This document shows, one piece after another, positions 37,440 through 48,939 of a stretch of 64,000 nt of DNA. The translations under genes and the position numbers were made by a program. Positions within the stretch are counted from its first letter, which is position 1, and each line of letters begins with the position of its first letter. This DNA is from Ophiodon elongatus (lineage: Eukaryota > Chordata > Actinopteri > Perciformes > Hexagrammidae), in the NCBI GenBank assembly GCA_016806645.1, contig JACSYO010000150.1:2332501-2396500 (forward strand). The letters run 5' to 3'. Under the pieces are notes generated by a model. That model worked only from the letters and a program-made list of their open reading frames with translations, was not told the origin of the DNA and made no database searches.

Positions 37440-37690
37440 TAAGGAGCGTAGTGTTTTTATGTAACAAACATACTTATTTTAACCCCAACTTCCATCTTCT
37501 AAGCCCAATCAAGTTATTTTCTTGTCTAAAGTGAACCAAGTAGTTTTGTTCTGTAAGTAAACCTAAAAACTAAGAAAGCATATATTGGAAGTTTATTTTG
37601 AAAAGAGACTGTATCCATGTATAGTAATGAGTGTAAACTGTACATTTCCTGTGAACATGGAAGTTTATTTTGAAAAGACACTAGCGAAAA
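37440..37690 (+). repeat. Dispersed repeat fragment (CAAGTAGTTTTGT family), copy 3
   Basis: It contains ACCAAGTAGTTTTGTTCTGT (37536-37555) followed by two copies of GGAAGTTTATTTTGAAAAGA (37586-37605 and 37659-37678) about 73 bp apart, suggesting a local duplication inside the repeat. It is the longest of the four family fragments here. No coding content. Confidence 0.6.
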
Positions 37691-40600
37691 GCGACAGCGG
37701 CGATAGTCCCGCCCATGGTGCTGATTGGCTGATCGTTTGTCCCCCACAACACTCATTGGACCAATTGTTTTTCAACTGGGAAACTGCTGTTTCATGTCAT
37801 GATGCCAGACAAAGCAGTCAACTCAGTCAACGGTCAGGAACTTGGCAAAGGTTAAAGTTAAATGCTCATTCAGCAGGGTAGCAGCAAAGAATCAATGATT
37901 TGTTATATATTTCTTATTTCCAAATTCAAACTATATATATTTTACATATAGTTAATTTTGTTGGCTTCTTTCACACCGATACATTGTATGGTTATTTGTG
38001 CTGTCATGATTTAATGGCCTGATTCAAATCAAACATATTTAATTATGGTTGTTCCGTGCAAAATTAGATAGATTTTATAATTAAGATTTTCCATTTATGC
38101 TCACAGACACTACACTGGATTAATTGAGTGCTCACTTGAATGCATGCAGGCTGGTTTCAAAGTAAATTCATGGTGATTCATTGAAGTAAGATGTGACGCC
38201 CTGCTGATGTGATTTTGGAGTTATTATATTTGATAGCACCCTAACCCATAGTCGTGTCTCTTTTGTAACAACAAACCTTTAATGCTTCCAGCCTTTGGGC
38301 CATGTACAGAGATTGGATAACGACGCAGTGTGCAGACAGCGAGTACAATAAACCTCCTGCTGCTCTTGGATTTGTTAAAAAATATGACATTATTTGTTTG
38401 ACTTGGTTCTTGGTGAAAATCCCAACTTTTGATAATGTTCTAATCTCATTCCAAAGTAATGCAGCCCAAAAAACTACTCATTGCATAAAGAATAAAAATG
38501 AAAATGCCTGATTCATTCAGTCTATCTCCTTGGATTTTTGTAACATGAAAACACCTTCAGCTCCATTTGAAAAGGCTTTGAAAAGCAAACAGCAAGTTCA
38601 GCAGATTTGACAAGTAGAAGAAGGAACATGATAGATCACCTTGAGAACGCACAGCCCTGCTCACAAATCCATTCCCATGCATCAACCTTTGTGTTTATGC
38701 ATATGAATGTAAATATTTCCTCCTCTGCCATGAAAGCAGAGGAAACAATAATAAATGCACACAATCTACGTATGGATTCACTGGTCCTACAAGCAGCTGT
38801 TGGTAATCCGTGAACCTTTTTATGTCCTTTTAACAGGTTACATGCTCCGGCAGAATCTGTGCCTGCTCTCCCCCTCTTCCTTCGTCTCTACTGCGTTTAT
38901 ATTGGAGAGAAAACACAATTACCCCCAGCTGAGGCCAATTAGGCCTCATCCTGGCACCATTCCCTGAGCCACTCCCCTGCTCCCTCCTGCAGCTGAGCCT
39001 AACCACACCCCGCCACCACAGTCCTGATGAATGAAAATAAATGCAAAACAACAATCACTAGCAGCGTCAAAGTCTATGCTTTTCTATCCTGTTGGGCTTC
39101 TTTTGTTGAAAACCTTGAGAAATGATTTTTTTTTTCTCCACACTGTTGCAAAGCTCTCTCCTGAATTTGATGCTTGTCGATTATTCTCTCTCTGCCGGAT
39201 CACCATAAGCCGCATCAAACTGGGACGGGGTTGTTTGAGGAACCAAAAACAGCATGTCAGATCTAAAGGCCTTCACACAACGGTGATGTGACGAATATAT
39301 GATATGATATGAGAATATTTCACATCAGAACTATTCATTCCGGCAGTGATGCAGATTTGCTACAGTTGCCACACTTGTTCATTAAAAGGTTTGAATAGAT
39401 TCGCTCAGGCAGAGAACCTACTACCGGGATGCAATTGACCCAGAGCAGCGTCTGACAGTCTGTCTAAGGTAAATTGTTGTCTAGCCTAAGCTTCTGTAAG
39501 CTATCTCATGGAGTTTCCTTTTAGCAAAATGCTCTGAGTGAATTTTTGTTTCCTCTAGTAAACTTTTCCTTCACAGGGCCTTTATTGTGAAAGGTAAGTA
39601 CAGAGTGAGTGGCTCTTGTATGCGTTGGCTTTGTCAAGGTTGAAAGGACTAATCAAATCTGGCATGTTGTTCCAAAAATAAATGTCACTTTTTCTTTTTT
39701 CTGCAGGAATGTACTCATGACAAAAAAACAACAGTCTAAAAAAATCTTGATGTGCAAATGAATCGCATGATGAAAAATAAAACGCCCCCTGCTGTGCAAT
39801 GGCCTTAATACTTCTATCCATCTGTTCTGTTTTTACTTTTTCTTCATGAATTATCAACTGTTATGCACAAGAACAATGTAACATAACACTGACGTGCTAT
39901 TACTTATAAGGAAAACTGGTTTTATATATTTTTTTTATCTATATAAGAAAAATCCCACTGAGACGAAGTATGCTGTGAAGGAGACTTCGCCAAGATGACA
40001 TCAATCAAGGCAGTTTACATCGCAAAAGTGTGTCTTCTACCCTTTTGTCATTATGTTAGCACAACCCTGAAAATGACACATTTAACCCAACCGTCAAATA
40101 TGTATAGAATGAGTAAATGAGTAATGGTACATATGTAAGATCATTTTTTTTAAATTAACGCACAGCGTCAGTTTTAGCTAGATTATCCATCTGCTGAATT
40201 TACATTTCTTCAACAAAAACTATGATGAAAAATATTTTCATATTTATATAATATATATACATAAGACTGCGTTCTATGAAAATGAGAACTGTGATGACAT
40301 TTTTCGTCAAAGAATAAAAACTTGGCAATAATGTAAAAGATGGATGAATGGACAAATGGACAAATCACTGTTTGATGCAAAGTGTTATTTAATGACCTGC
40401 ATACAAACATATGCGCAAAATAACACACTTGAGCCAGCTCCAGATTACAAAACAATATCCCTCGTGAACCAAAAATATCTAAAGTTTAACTAACTTGCTA
40501 GCTATATGACATAATGGAGCATAATTGAATCCATGTACACACTGGTGCTAAAGAAAAATAAATTATTCAAGTTTAAAAAGAATGTCTTAATATAATAAGA

Positions 40601-40784
40601 GTGCTACAATCCTGGGTTGGCTGAAAATGAGTCACCACATACCGCCAGGGTACAACACTTAAAAAAGGGATCAGGAACAGAGATCTAGAGTCCTTTTGGT
40701 TTATTGTCCTTTAATAAATAGGGAATATGAGTTCCAGGCTGGACCTGCATCTGCTGAACACCTGCATGGTCCTTTTTTTGTTAG
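37691..40784. other. Long non-coding stretch, no gene seen
   Basis: No exon-like sequence is supported. A GC-richer block with AGCTGAGGCCAATTAGGCCT (38929-38948) sits at about 38840-39020 and may be regulatory or an unidentified repeat. Confidence 0.45.
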
Positions 40785-40981
40785 AGCAGACATTTTGACT
40801 CGTTATATAGCAGGAAAAGCACAGGTGTTGCAAATAACATTAATGATGGCTCTGTTTCATTTGTGTGTCCCACTGAGACAACATGCACACCACCAAGGCT
40901 GTGGAATTAGCACAGCCATCATTTTTAATGTTGGTAGTTACACCTGTGCTTTTCCTGCTATGACATGTCAAAATGTCTGCT
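40785..40981. repeat. Long foldback element, about 70-bp inverted arms (MITE-like)
   Basis: The left arm starts AGCAGACATTTTGAC (40785-40799), continues AGCAGGAAAAGCACAGGTGT (40809-40828) and reaches AACATTAATGATGGCT (about 40836-40851). The right arm ends TGTCAAAATGTCTGCT (40966-40981), with ACACCTGTGCTTTTCCTGCT (40940-40959) and AGCCATCATTTTTAATGTT (40915-40933). The arms pair with a few bulges around a loop of about 60 bp. I recall near-identical foldbacks dispersed in other fish genomes, which fits a non-autonomous DNA element. A structured RNA would form if it were transcribed. No target duplication was defined. Confidence 0.85.
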
Positions 40982-41902
40982 GTGAAAATGACCAGTTGCG
41001 TAAAGACTGCAATTAGTTGAGCCCACTAGGTCACTTATCAGAGTAGAAATCCCACCTTCTGAGAGTCCGGCCAAAGGCAGCAGCATCTTCAGGGCTGGAT
41101 CCCGCATTTCTATTTGGAATATGTACTATAAAGGTATGCGCCTTTGATCCTTTCCGATGAAAGCAGCCATCAAATGCCAATGGTTGGGTTATAGTACTGG
41201 ACATATAATGGCATAGCAACAAATAGTACCAAAAGACAAATTGACAGTGTCAGACAGTGTACAGAGAGATTTAGTTTGGCAAATTATTATTATCACCTAA
41301 ATATTATGAAAACTAAATACAATGCTTAATTTTGTGTCTGTCAACACGGATTGGGATCTTTTTAATAATCATACTTACAATTGTTCTTTGCGTGTTTTAT
41401 TAAATCGCTTTTGTTCCATATCTATTTCTCTTATCTACAATGCAATAAGCTGCTCTACCAGTATATTAAACGATGGATATTATCATTGTTATGTCATAAA
41501 ACCCATCACAATCCCTTACTCTCAGTCAAATGTGCTATAAACAGGTGCTGTAAGTGTGCCCACGTGCAGTATTCCAGGTGCACAGCCACACACAAAATTT
41601 CATGATGACAACTCATCAGCCAAGGGCAAACTGCCAACCACCTCACACTCTGCCTGTGCACCGGGGTGGACGTCACTATCACACAGCCACCAAAACAGAC
41701 TAGATGCGTTCTGACATACCCAGCTACACCAGTGCCAATTTAAGAAAAATAATGTATGTCTAAAAACCCTTTGCCAGCTAAGTGTAGATGTGCTCTAACA
41801 CACAACTATTGTACTTTATGTAATACTTGGTATGTCCATTGATGTACATAATGGTATATACATCTGATCTCCAGGTGGCAGGTTAAGTTAATAGAAAAAG
41901 GG
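40982..41902. other. Non-coding stretch, no gene seen
   Basis: Nothing recognised. Confidence 0.5.
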
Positions 41903-41933
41903 ATCAGGTGTATATATATTATATACACCTGAT
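41903..41933. repeat. Perfect 14-bp-arm palindrome
   Basis: ATCAGGTGTATATA (41903-41916) pairs perfectly with TATATACACCTGAT (41920-41933) around a 3-nt spacer. A TA-rich run follows. The stem is stable enough to extrude as a cruciform, but it may simply be a palindromic microsatellite derivative. Confidence 0.95.
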
Positions 41934-42984
41934 ATATATATATAAATATTTGAACATGAATGTTTCCTGACATAAAGATTTGAGGCATTTTTGGTTTACA
42001 GATTACATCTTGACCACCGCCACATGGCTAAAACGACCCTAACAAAAAAAAGCATGTGTTTTTTATAAAAATGATCAGAAACTCAAGACTGCAGCAACTA
42101 AGCAATATCTATGTATGTATGTATGTATTTAAATATCTGATGTATGAGACACTACATTGTAAAGTCAATTACGATTGGTACATTTGTTCATCCACATTTT
42201 TTCTTAACGGTGTTTGCAGCTCACACATCTTTTATGCTTTGCTGGGCTGCAGTTTTTTAATTGCAGTAGTTGCAATGTGATCGTAGCCTGCGAATTCACA
42301 GGGTGTGAAAAACAGACATTTCACTGTCAACAATTTCACAATGTTGGCAGCTTGGCAGTGAAAATGTAGCTGAAGTCATGCTTTCAACATGGCAGGTAGG
42401 AGATGATATGAGTCTCGTGCAACTTCCTGCAGAGTTCACTCTTTCGTTTTAATTTTTTTTTTTAAAGATTCTTAAAGAAGATTCAAATTTAATTAATGAC
42501 TTTCCATAAATAATAAGCTATTTGCTATTTATACCAAGCACCTTAATAGTTTGAAGTAAAACATTTTGTGTGTGTTTGCTGAAATACTTCTTTTGTAAAC
42601 TTCAAACATGTCAGTTTTCCTTGGTTTGTCCTTTCTAGTTTACAAGAATGTTCATAAGGCCAGCCACCGGTTATTTTGAAATATTTATGCACAACCACCT
42701 GGCCAAAGTGAATAAAGTTTAACTACTGTTGAGAATTTCCACAAGTCCCAGGTGTGAGTGCATGCCTGTACACGTGCACATTTATGCAAACACGACTCCA
42801 ATACCTTCATTTGCAGCAAGCACAAATTCTGGCGCCCCAAAAATGAAGAATGAAACTCTCTGTTGATTCTGTGTGTAATTCTAATTTTCAAAGCCAACAT
42901 GTTCTCCCTCCCAACTTGTCAAACACAGACGCTTATTCAGGGGCTCTAAGCCTCAAACTATGAGGCTGTTCATAACCCTCTAAC
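41934..42984. other. Non-coding stretch, no gene seen
   Basis: A short TATG repeat lies at about 42111-42127. No gene. Confidence 0.5.
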
Positions 42985-43085
42985 GTCATTGATGTTAGTT
43001 TCGGTGTCTTCTCAAGATGTTAGCTTTTGGCAACAAAACTACTTATTTTGGTTGTGGCTAAGAGTGTGGTCGAAGTCAACTTTAC
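42985..43085 (-). repeat. Dispersed repeat fragment (CAAGTAGTTTTGT family), copy 4, reverse
   Basis: On the minus strand it reads AAGTAGTTTTGTTGCCAAAA (43024-43043), preceded by a CCACACTCTTAGCCACAACC block, in the same order as copies 1 and 3. It is heavily diverged. Confidence 0.5.
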
Positions 43086-43135
43086 TGACTAACGACTCTT
43101 GTGATTAACAATTGAAAAAGAGTCTCGTGTCTAGC

Positions 43136-43201
43136 GACTCACGTGAGTCACATGACAGTAATGACTCACCTGACGAGCAAGTGACAAATGAGTCACGTGA
43201 C
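43136..43201. promoter_or_regulatory. AP-1 / E-box motif cluster
   Basis: Within 66 bp there are three exact AP-1 consensus sites, TGAGTCA at 43144-43150, TGACTCA at 43162-43168 and TGAGTCA at 43189-43195. There are also two CACGTG E-boxes, at 43140-43145 and 43194-43199. GACTCACGTGAGTC (43136-43149) is a perfect 14-bp palindrome, and GTCACGTGAC (43192-43201) is a perfect 10-bp one that fits the extended MiT/USF E-box. The motif spacing and near-repeats (ACTCAC, AGTCAC) suggest decay of a short tandem repeat. Either way the binding-site content is real. Factor binding is inferred. Confidence 0.55.
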
Positions 43202-43383
43202 TATTGACTGAAACAACGAAAAAATATAAAAAATCACTTTAAGATTCCCACAGTCTGGACAAAAGTGTTGTGTTTGTTTGAGCCATACACCTGCCCCCTG
43301 ACCCCCCTGTACATTTTGAAACATTAATATGTTGACATGGCGGAGATGTTAGATGACAAGTTTAGGGATAAACAATCTTCCTA

Positions 43384-43636
43384 AGGGGAACATGAATGGC
43401 AATCTATCCAAATTATTTTTGGACAGTTTCCTCAAAACCACAAGAATCTAATATCAGGAGAGGAAAAGTCAGGGGAACACCGAGTTCACTTTGATTCATA
43501 CTGTGGTGACCATTGAAGAAATTTCATGGCAACCCATCGAATAGTTTTGAGTTATTTCAGTCTGAACCAAAGTGGTGGACTGACTGACAAACAGACCGCC
43601 ATTGTCATCCCAAGAGCCTCCAGCATGGCTAAAAAA
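43384..43636 (+). repeat. Dispersed fish repeat copy (TTCAGTCTGAACCAAAGTGG), plus
   Basis: Blocks in order: GGGGAACATGAATGGCAATC (43386-43405), GAGGAAAAGTCAGGGGAACA (43460-43479), AATTTCATGGCAACCCATCG (43519-43538), TTCAGTCTGAACCAAAGTGG (43557-43576) and a CCAGCATGGCTAAAAAAT end. It matches the reverse copy at 21905-22085 and the copy at 58577-58850. The internal ACCACAAGAATCTAAT and ATCCA blocks indicate the usual internally repetitive structure. Confidence 0.82.
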
Positions 43637-44379
43637 TAAATAGATAGCACTTTATTTTACAGTACAGTGTCTGCACTCAACCATTATTTGCTGGATAATT
43701 ATATGTTAATTGGTGGAATGATAGGACCCCAATGACCTTAGCTCTGGTACATATAAGTAGGTCTGTAAAATAAATGAGAAGGTGCAGTAAGAGCTGGTAC
43801 AAAGAAAGTACGTACCTACCTCAAGTAGCATGACAAGTGTGCAAAAGGCAACTCTATAAAATGAAACATGGTCTGTTTCTATGTAATTATATGCTTCTCA
43901 TCATGTAGTTATTCATCTTACAAATCAAATAAATGTAAGTATATTGATAGGTTTGACAGAGCACATACATAGTCAAGAATGTGATGACTCATAAAAGGTA
44001 ATTAAGACAGTGTAGATGTAGCAGTAAAAGTAAGAGCCTAAATTACAGCTACAAGCTTTAGGGCCAATTCACAAATATTTCCCTTACTTTTTTTATTCAT
44101 TTCTTGCACAAAAATGCAGTAAACCATAATAACCGAGAGTAATGAGTGGGTACAACCCCATGTAGAAATCTAATTCTAGATGATGGATGGTAATGACAAC
44201 CATCCACCACCCTGCTAACCAGCACAAGGGATGACATCCAAATTACTTTAATCATCACTATAATTGATGCACAGAAAGTAACTCGTTACCTACTTTAGTG
44301 CAAAAACATAATATTGTCGTCCTGTATCCTCCACATCCTTGAGCTCAGTCATCTTGTCTCCCTTTACAGCTGCTGACAC
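43637..44379. other. Non-coding stretch, no gene seen
   Basis: AT-rich, nothing recognised. Confidence 0.5.
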
Positions 44380-44660
44380 GCAGCAGTTACTGTTATTGTG
44401 TGACTGAGCGTTTTCCAGTAAGCGAGCGCAATCCGATGCATTGTTGAGGCCGGCACTGGCTTTGGCTGACAATCGTAACGCGGTGATTCAGCGTCATCTT
44501 TCCTGCATCTAATCTCTTTGTCACCTCCGGCGCCGAAGCGGCCAGATCTCTCTTCATTCTGCATGGCTGGTAACCCAATTAATGCATTTTTTAATCAATC
44601 CATGGGCTCCTTCTAACTGCCTTGCGTCATTCAGAGGATATAGAGCATAGGGGATCTGAA
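44380..44660. promoter_or_regulatory. Candidate conserved non-coding block, CpG-dense
   Basis: Thirteen CpG dinucleotides occur between 44409 and 44540, in a window where CpG is otherwise scarce. The densest part is CTCCGGCGCCGAAGCGGCCA (44525-44544). TTAATGCATTTTTTAATCAA follows just downstream (44579-44598). No repeat is recognised. Overlapping minus frames of 60-66 codons are not convincing. Retained CpGs plus AT-rich homeodomain-like sites suggest a constrained regulatory element, by inference. Confidence 0.38.
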
Positions 44661-47600
44661 TGTGAGTGCGCAGTTCACATGCATCAATATGACATACGAA
44701 GAGCGTTAATAGTTTAAAGCAGTTTATGCTGTTGTATCACAGACACAACTAAGATTTATCAAGAACATAGCAGTTAGAGGTTTTGGGAGGTTATCGCTAC
44801 AAACAACACATCTCACAACATGTGGGAAACACTGGTCTACACTCAAACAAGTCCTTCTTTTTTCGCAGCTGTAATTGCAATGCCGCTGAATACTTTGCCA
44901 CGGCACACGGAGGATATAATTGAGACTAGCTGTCAGCTCTGATGCCGGTGCATGACTACCATACAGAACACAGCATGCAGCAGTTTTCAGTTCAGAGACA
45001 TGAATGTTTAAAATCACAGCGAGGCATCTGAGCCTGCGCTTCTAAAGTGTATTCATACCAGGCATCAACATGCGACTTGTAGCTGGAGAGCATTTAGTCT
45101 TCTAGCCAATGAACTACCACCAGTTGTCTCTTCCCTCACAAAGTCCAAAGTGGCACCTGTGATGTCTCTCCACTTTATTAATTGTTGTGTTGTTAGTAAT
45201 GGAAAGCGGTATCTGCGCTTTTGTACCCAGTGAATGCTTGCTGGATGTCATTAGACATACAGTACATGCTTTTGAAACACTGATGCATTTACAGGAATCA
45301 CTTGTTATTTGTGCCCCGATATACTTTAGGACATTTGAGTGTCTGAATTATCAGTGTAAAAGTAACACACTACATTAGGCCATCTACAATTGCTACAATG
45401 TAACAAACGAGAATATCCATAGCATTTGCAATGTTTGTTTTTTTGCCTAAAAACTTAGCAATGCAATGCTTTGCCTCTTATAGATATGTAAATTACAGTT
45501 ACGCAACGCTGCATCTTTCAGCGATTGAGCAATATGAATGATTGGGTGATCATTATGTAGGAATTAGTGAATGTGTGAACAAGGGAGTGATGCAGACCCA
45601 GCCTTGATATCTGTTTCATAGCAACACAAAATGATGTTAGTTTCCATCACGGAACGTCTGCAACAACTGATGGCAGACATCCGTATGTGTTGAAAATAAA
45701 ACGCCTTTTCAAAATAATGTCGAGTCCCTGTTGCCCTCCGCTGCAGTAAAGCACCACCACAGCTGCACCATTTGATGAAACCTAACAAGGAGTGGTCAGC
45801 CTTGGAGGCTGCATTCACGTGTGACAGTGTTCCCGCTCAATCTCTCCCTCCATCTCCTCCTGTTGCATATTTCATCCTCACTCACCTTTTAGTCGACTCC
45901 AAATGTCACTGATTTCTATCATCCAAATCCCCCAAAGGCCTCACATGGACACTATGGCAGAAAAAAAGCATCCAACACTTTAAGAGCTACAACACTACAC
46001 AAAACACACCCGTGGGTGCACTGCCCACCGTTTATGATCTATATCACAATTAGAAATCAAAGGTCTCCCTCGGTGAAAAATGTCAGTTGGGTTTGAAAGA
46101 GTTCACATCTTTTTTCTCTCTGCCTGGCGTGGGAATAGATGGAGAAAGGGTAAATGGTAATGATTATTTCCAAAAGGTTCTTGATGTCTTTCTTGACCTC
46201 GTGGATGTGGGTGGTGAGGGGTTACAGGGGTACATGTGGCTAATGATTTAATTACTGTCAATGTCAAGTGTATGCAGTGAAAAGCATTTGGGAATTGGGA
46301 AATGTGGAGAAGTTAATAACACCGGTGTTTTAGTTTGTGTGTTTCCTGTCACCCCAGTTGGGTCTGGTATTTTATTAAATCAGACTACTTGAAATTTAAA
46401 GCATATGTTACATATTAGAACATGACACCCAACACACACACAAGGTACACACAATCCTGAGCAGAATTTATACGATATTATTGATCAATATGAAATGACT
46501 TACTTACTGAAATACTTTTGTGAAACACTTCCCCTCAAACATAGCGCACATAATATAATTCAATGTGAAACCTGCAGCTTCACAGTTTTGAAAGTGACAT
46601 ATGTGACACCGTGTTATAACGCTGCAAAACCAAAAATCCCTTCAGGGGATTAACTTCCGGCAATTGTCCATTTTATCCCCCACTGCTGATATATAAATAT
46701 GTCGCAGCCACCAGAATACAGGCATTATATGGGAGGATGACATTTGTCTTTGTGTGAAATACTCGAGACAATTAAAACCCCTGTATGTGAAAGCTAAATC
46801 AGGATCTAACTGTCAAAGCAGTCTAGTCTGCTTCCAAAGACTCCTGCTTATGCTAATGTTTAACATGAGAACAGATGTAGACAGCTCTCTGCTTAAACTA
46901 GCATCTGCAAGTAACAACTAGCTAAATCAGTAACAGTTAGTTGTATAATATCCATTTTATTCCCCGCTTTAACTCATCTTAACATGATGCATGATTTGCA
47001 ATTGCATATACTCAATTTAATTAGTTTTGCTGTTTCTGCTGTTGGTATTGCATATTAAGCATGATGTTCTACATTTAATTTCACAATTAAAGGGCTGTAG
47101 TAATCCAGTTTAACTAAACTATAGCCTGCAGGGCATCTTAAAAATGATGATGCCTTTAAGAAAACCACCTAACATTTGTAGGAGCTCTGCCTGAGAGACA
47201 ACAATAAGGCTAGAAACATGATAAGGACATCTGGTGTGTGTGCATGAGTCTTTTCTCTCTGTTTCTTTGGGAGGAATTTGTAATGATCACATGGGTCTAA
47301 TTTGACCCTTCTTAAGTTGCTGCTTGTCTTTCATAAAAAAGCATCCACATGTTTTGCTAATGTTCTGTTTGTTACTTACAAAATGTGTCTCATTCACAGT
47401 ACTGTAGCTACATAAAATGGACAGTTTAGTCAGTTTTCTTGGTATTAATGACACAAGTGGAGTTGACAACAATCAGTTTACTAGAGCACTTGCTGTACAA
47501 CTCTTTTAGCATCCAGTGCTGATATAAACAGTGTTAATAATGACAAAATTGTTTGGGAAACAAAAAAAAAGAAACTTGTGAAAATGTGTCTTGTTATTAA

Positions 47601-48169
47601 TGGTATGAAAATGATTAAAATTATAAAACATATCTAAATTTGGGTTACTTTGCAGCTGCTGTTGACAGCAAAGTAATTTATGAAAGCACTGCACTTCCTA
47701 GAGAAACTAGGCAACTTTTGGGTGAAAAGAATGAAAAACATCATATGGATGTATTGCACCTTTTCCTTTGAAAACAAATAATTATTTGACCTGAAGAGTT
47801 ACATTAAAGATTTATAATGGATTCAATTATTATAATATTTAAGTTCACCCACACTTACAAAATCTTTGAGTCAAAATTGACCCAATTTGGGTTGATATGA
47901 CCCCTATAAACAGATTCTGCTTTCACATGTAGATCTGTAATCAACGGGACACGATTTTGGTATCAGACGCATTCTGGTGTCCTTCTGAGTAGTATTAACC
48001 GATCACGTCTGAGAAGGCTTTGGATGAATATAGGTAGTCTGTATGGAGAGCAAAGGAGGAAAACGCAATGGCTGAAATGCAATCTCCAACCAGCTAACTT
48101 CTAAGTATGATTTAGATTTGTATTGGTTTCAGATTAGTTTGTAAATTGGCTACTTGTGAAACAATCCAG
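44661..48169. other. Long non-coding stretch, no gene seen
   Basis: About 3.5 kb without gene evidence. The portion 45840-46270 is repeat-free and evenly composed and could hold a regulatory element. AATTTGACCC (47300-47309) and TTGACCCAATTTGGGT (47877-47892) are minor motif repeats. Confidence 0.45.
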
Positions 48170-48174
48170 TCATA

Positions 48175-48934
48175 CAGTAGCGGGCCGTCAGGGCCAGCAA
48201 GGCCTTCTCTGCTGGCCTAAACATCATCAGAAAATAAATGTAATTTATTAAATTATTCCCCATAGTCTATTCTCTTCATTTAATAGCTTTTCTCTTGGTT
48301 GCGCTGCTTCCAGCCTCAGGTCGAGAGGGGAGGGCTGGCCTTTACGTTAGAGCTTTTATCCAATCAGATTTCAGTCGTCATGTGTTTCTAGGGTCCAATA
48401 AATCTGCCCTTAGGCCTTCAGAATCAACAGTGCTGGCGTCTGTAGCTTAAAGTTAATGGAATCTAAACTGTGGTGTTAACCAATCAGATTTCGAGTTGGC
48501 GACACCGGGGCCAGCATGCAGGCGTACAATGACATCAGCACGGGCACGTCTTTTGATTGGATGCGCCCTGGTGAGAGGCGGAGCTAGCAACCTGAACCTG
48601 ATCCTGATGACCCTGTGGCGACCTGAACGAGCTAGCGTTAATTCGTGTAGATAGATATAGAAGCGTTGTTTTTGTGTTATTTTTTTAACCCACAATGGCT
48701 GATGGAGGAGAAGAGATAGATTTGGTCGCAGAAATACAAACAACGCCATTTTCAAGACGGACTACGCTATGTTAAGGTGATGCAACGCCTAGTTATAATG
48801 CGTTTCTGTCTAAATGTATAGTTTCTAGAGCCATGGCGTCATAATGATGGTATTAAGAGGTGGATTCATTCAGGGAGGACTGTGTAGGACATCACTGAAG
48901 GCCTAGGTGTGAAATGCACGGCCCGCTACTACTG
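48175..48934. mobile_element. Non-autonomous DNA transposon with TCATA target duplications (760 bp)
   Basis: The left end CAGTAGCGGGCCGTCAGGGC (48175-48194) is matched by the inverted right end, which reads CAGTAGTAGCGGGCCGTGCA (48934-48915) on the minus strand and differs by a TAG insertion. Identical TCATA pentamers flank it (48170-48174 and 48935-48939). The interior holds a short frame resembling the start of a ZMYM1-like/TTF-type zinc finger hAT-related transposase (48695-48775). hAT elements normally leave 8-bp duplications, so superfamily placement is open. No functional transposase remains. Confidence 0.8.
48695..48775 (+). pseudogene. Possible transposase 5' remnant (ZMYM1-like)
   Basis: The 26-codon frame MADGGEEIDLVAEIQTTPFS followed by RRT and a quick stop is internal to the 760-bp transposon derivative. 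I recall proteins annotated as zinc finger MYM-type 1-like in fish, which are domesticated or active hAT-like transposases, having a similar acidic start then a PFSRRTF-like motif. The frame ends three residues after that motif, next to AAGGTGATG, which could mark a deletion junction or an old splice donor. The assignment is by memory of a short motif and so tentative. Confidence 0.45.
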
Positions 48935-48939
48935 TCATA

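Noticed and set aside
47290..47900. Repeated TTTGACCC/GGGTTGATATGACCC-like motifs
   Set aside because: A few short matches about 570 bp apart with unrelated sequence between. Not enough to define an element.
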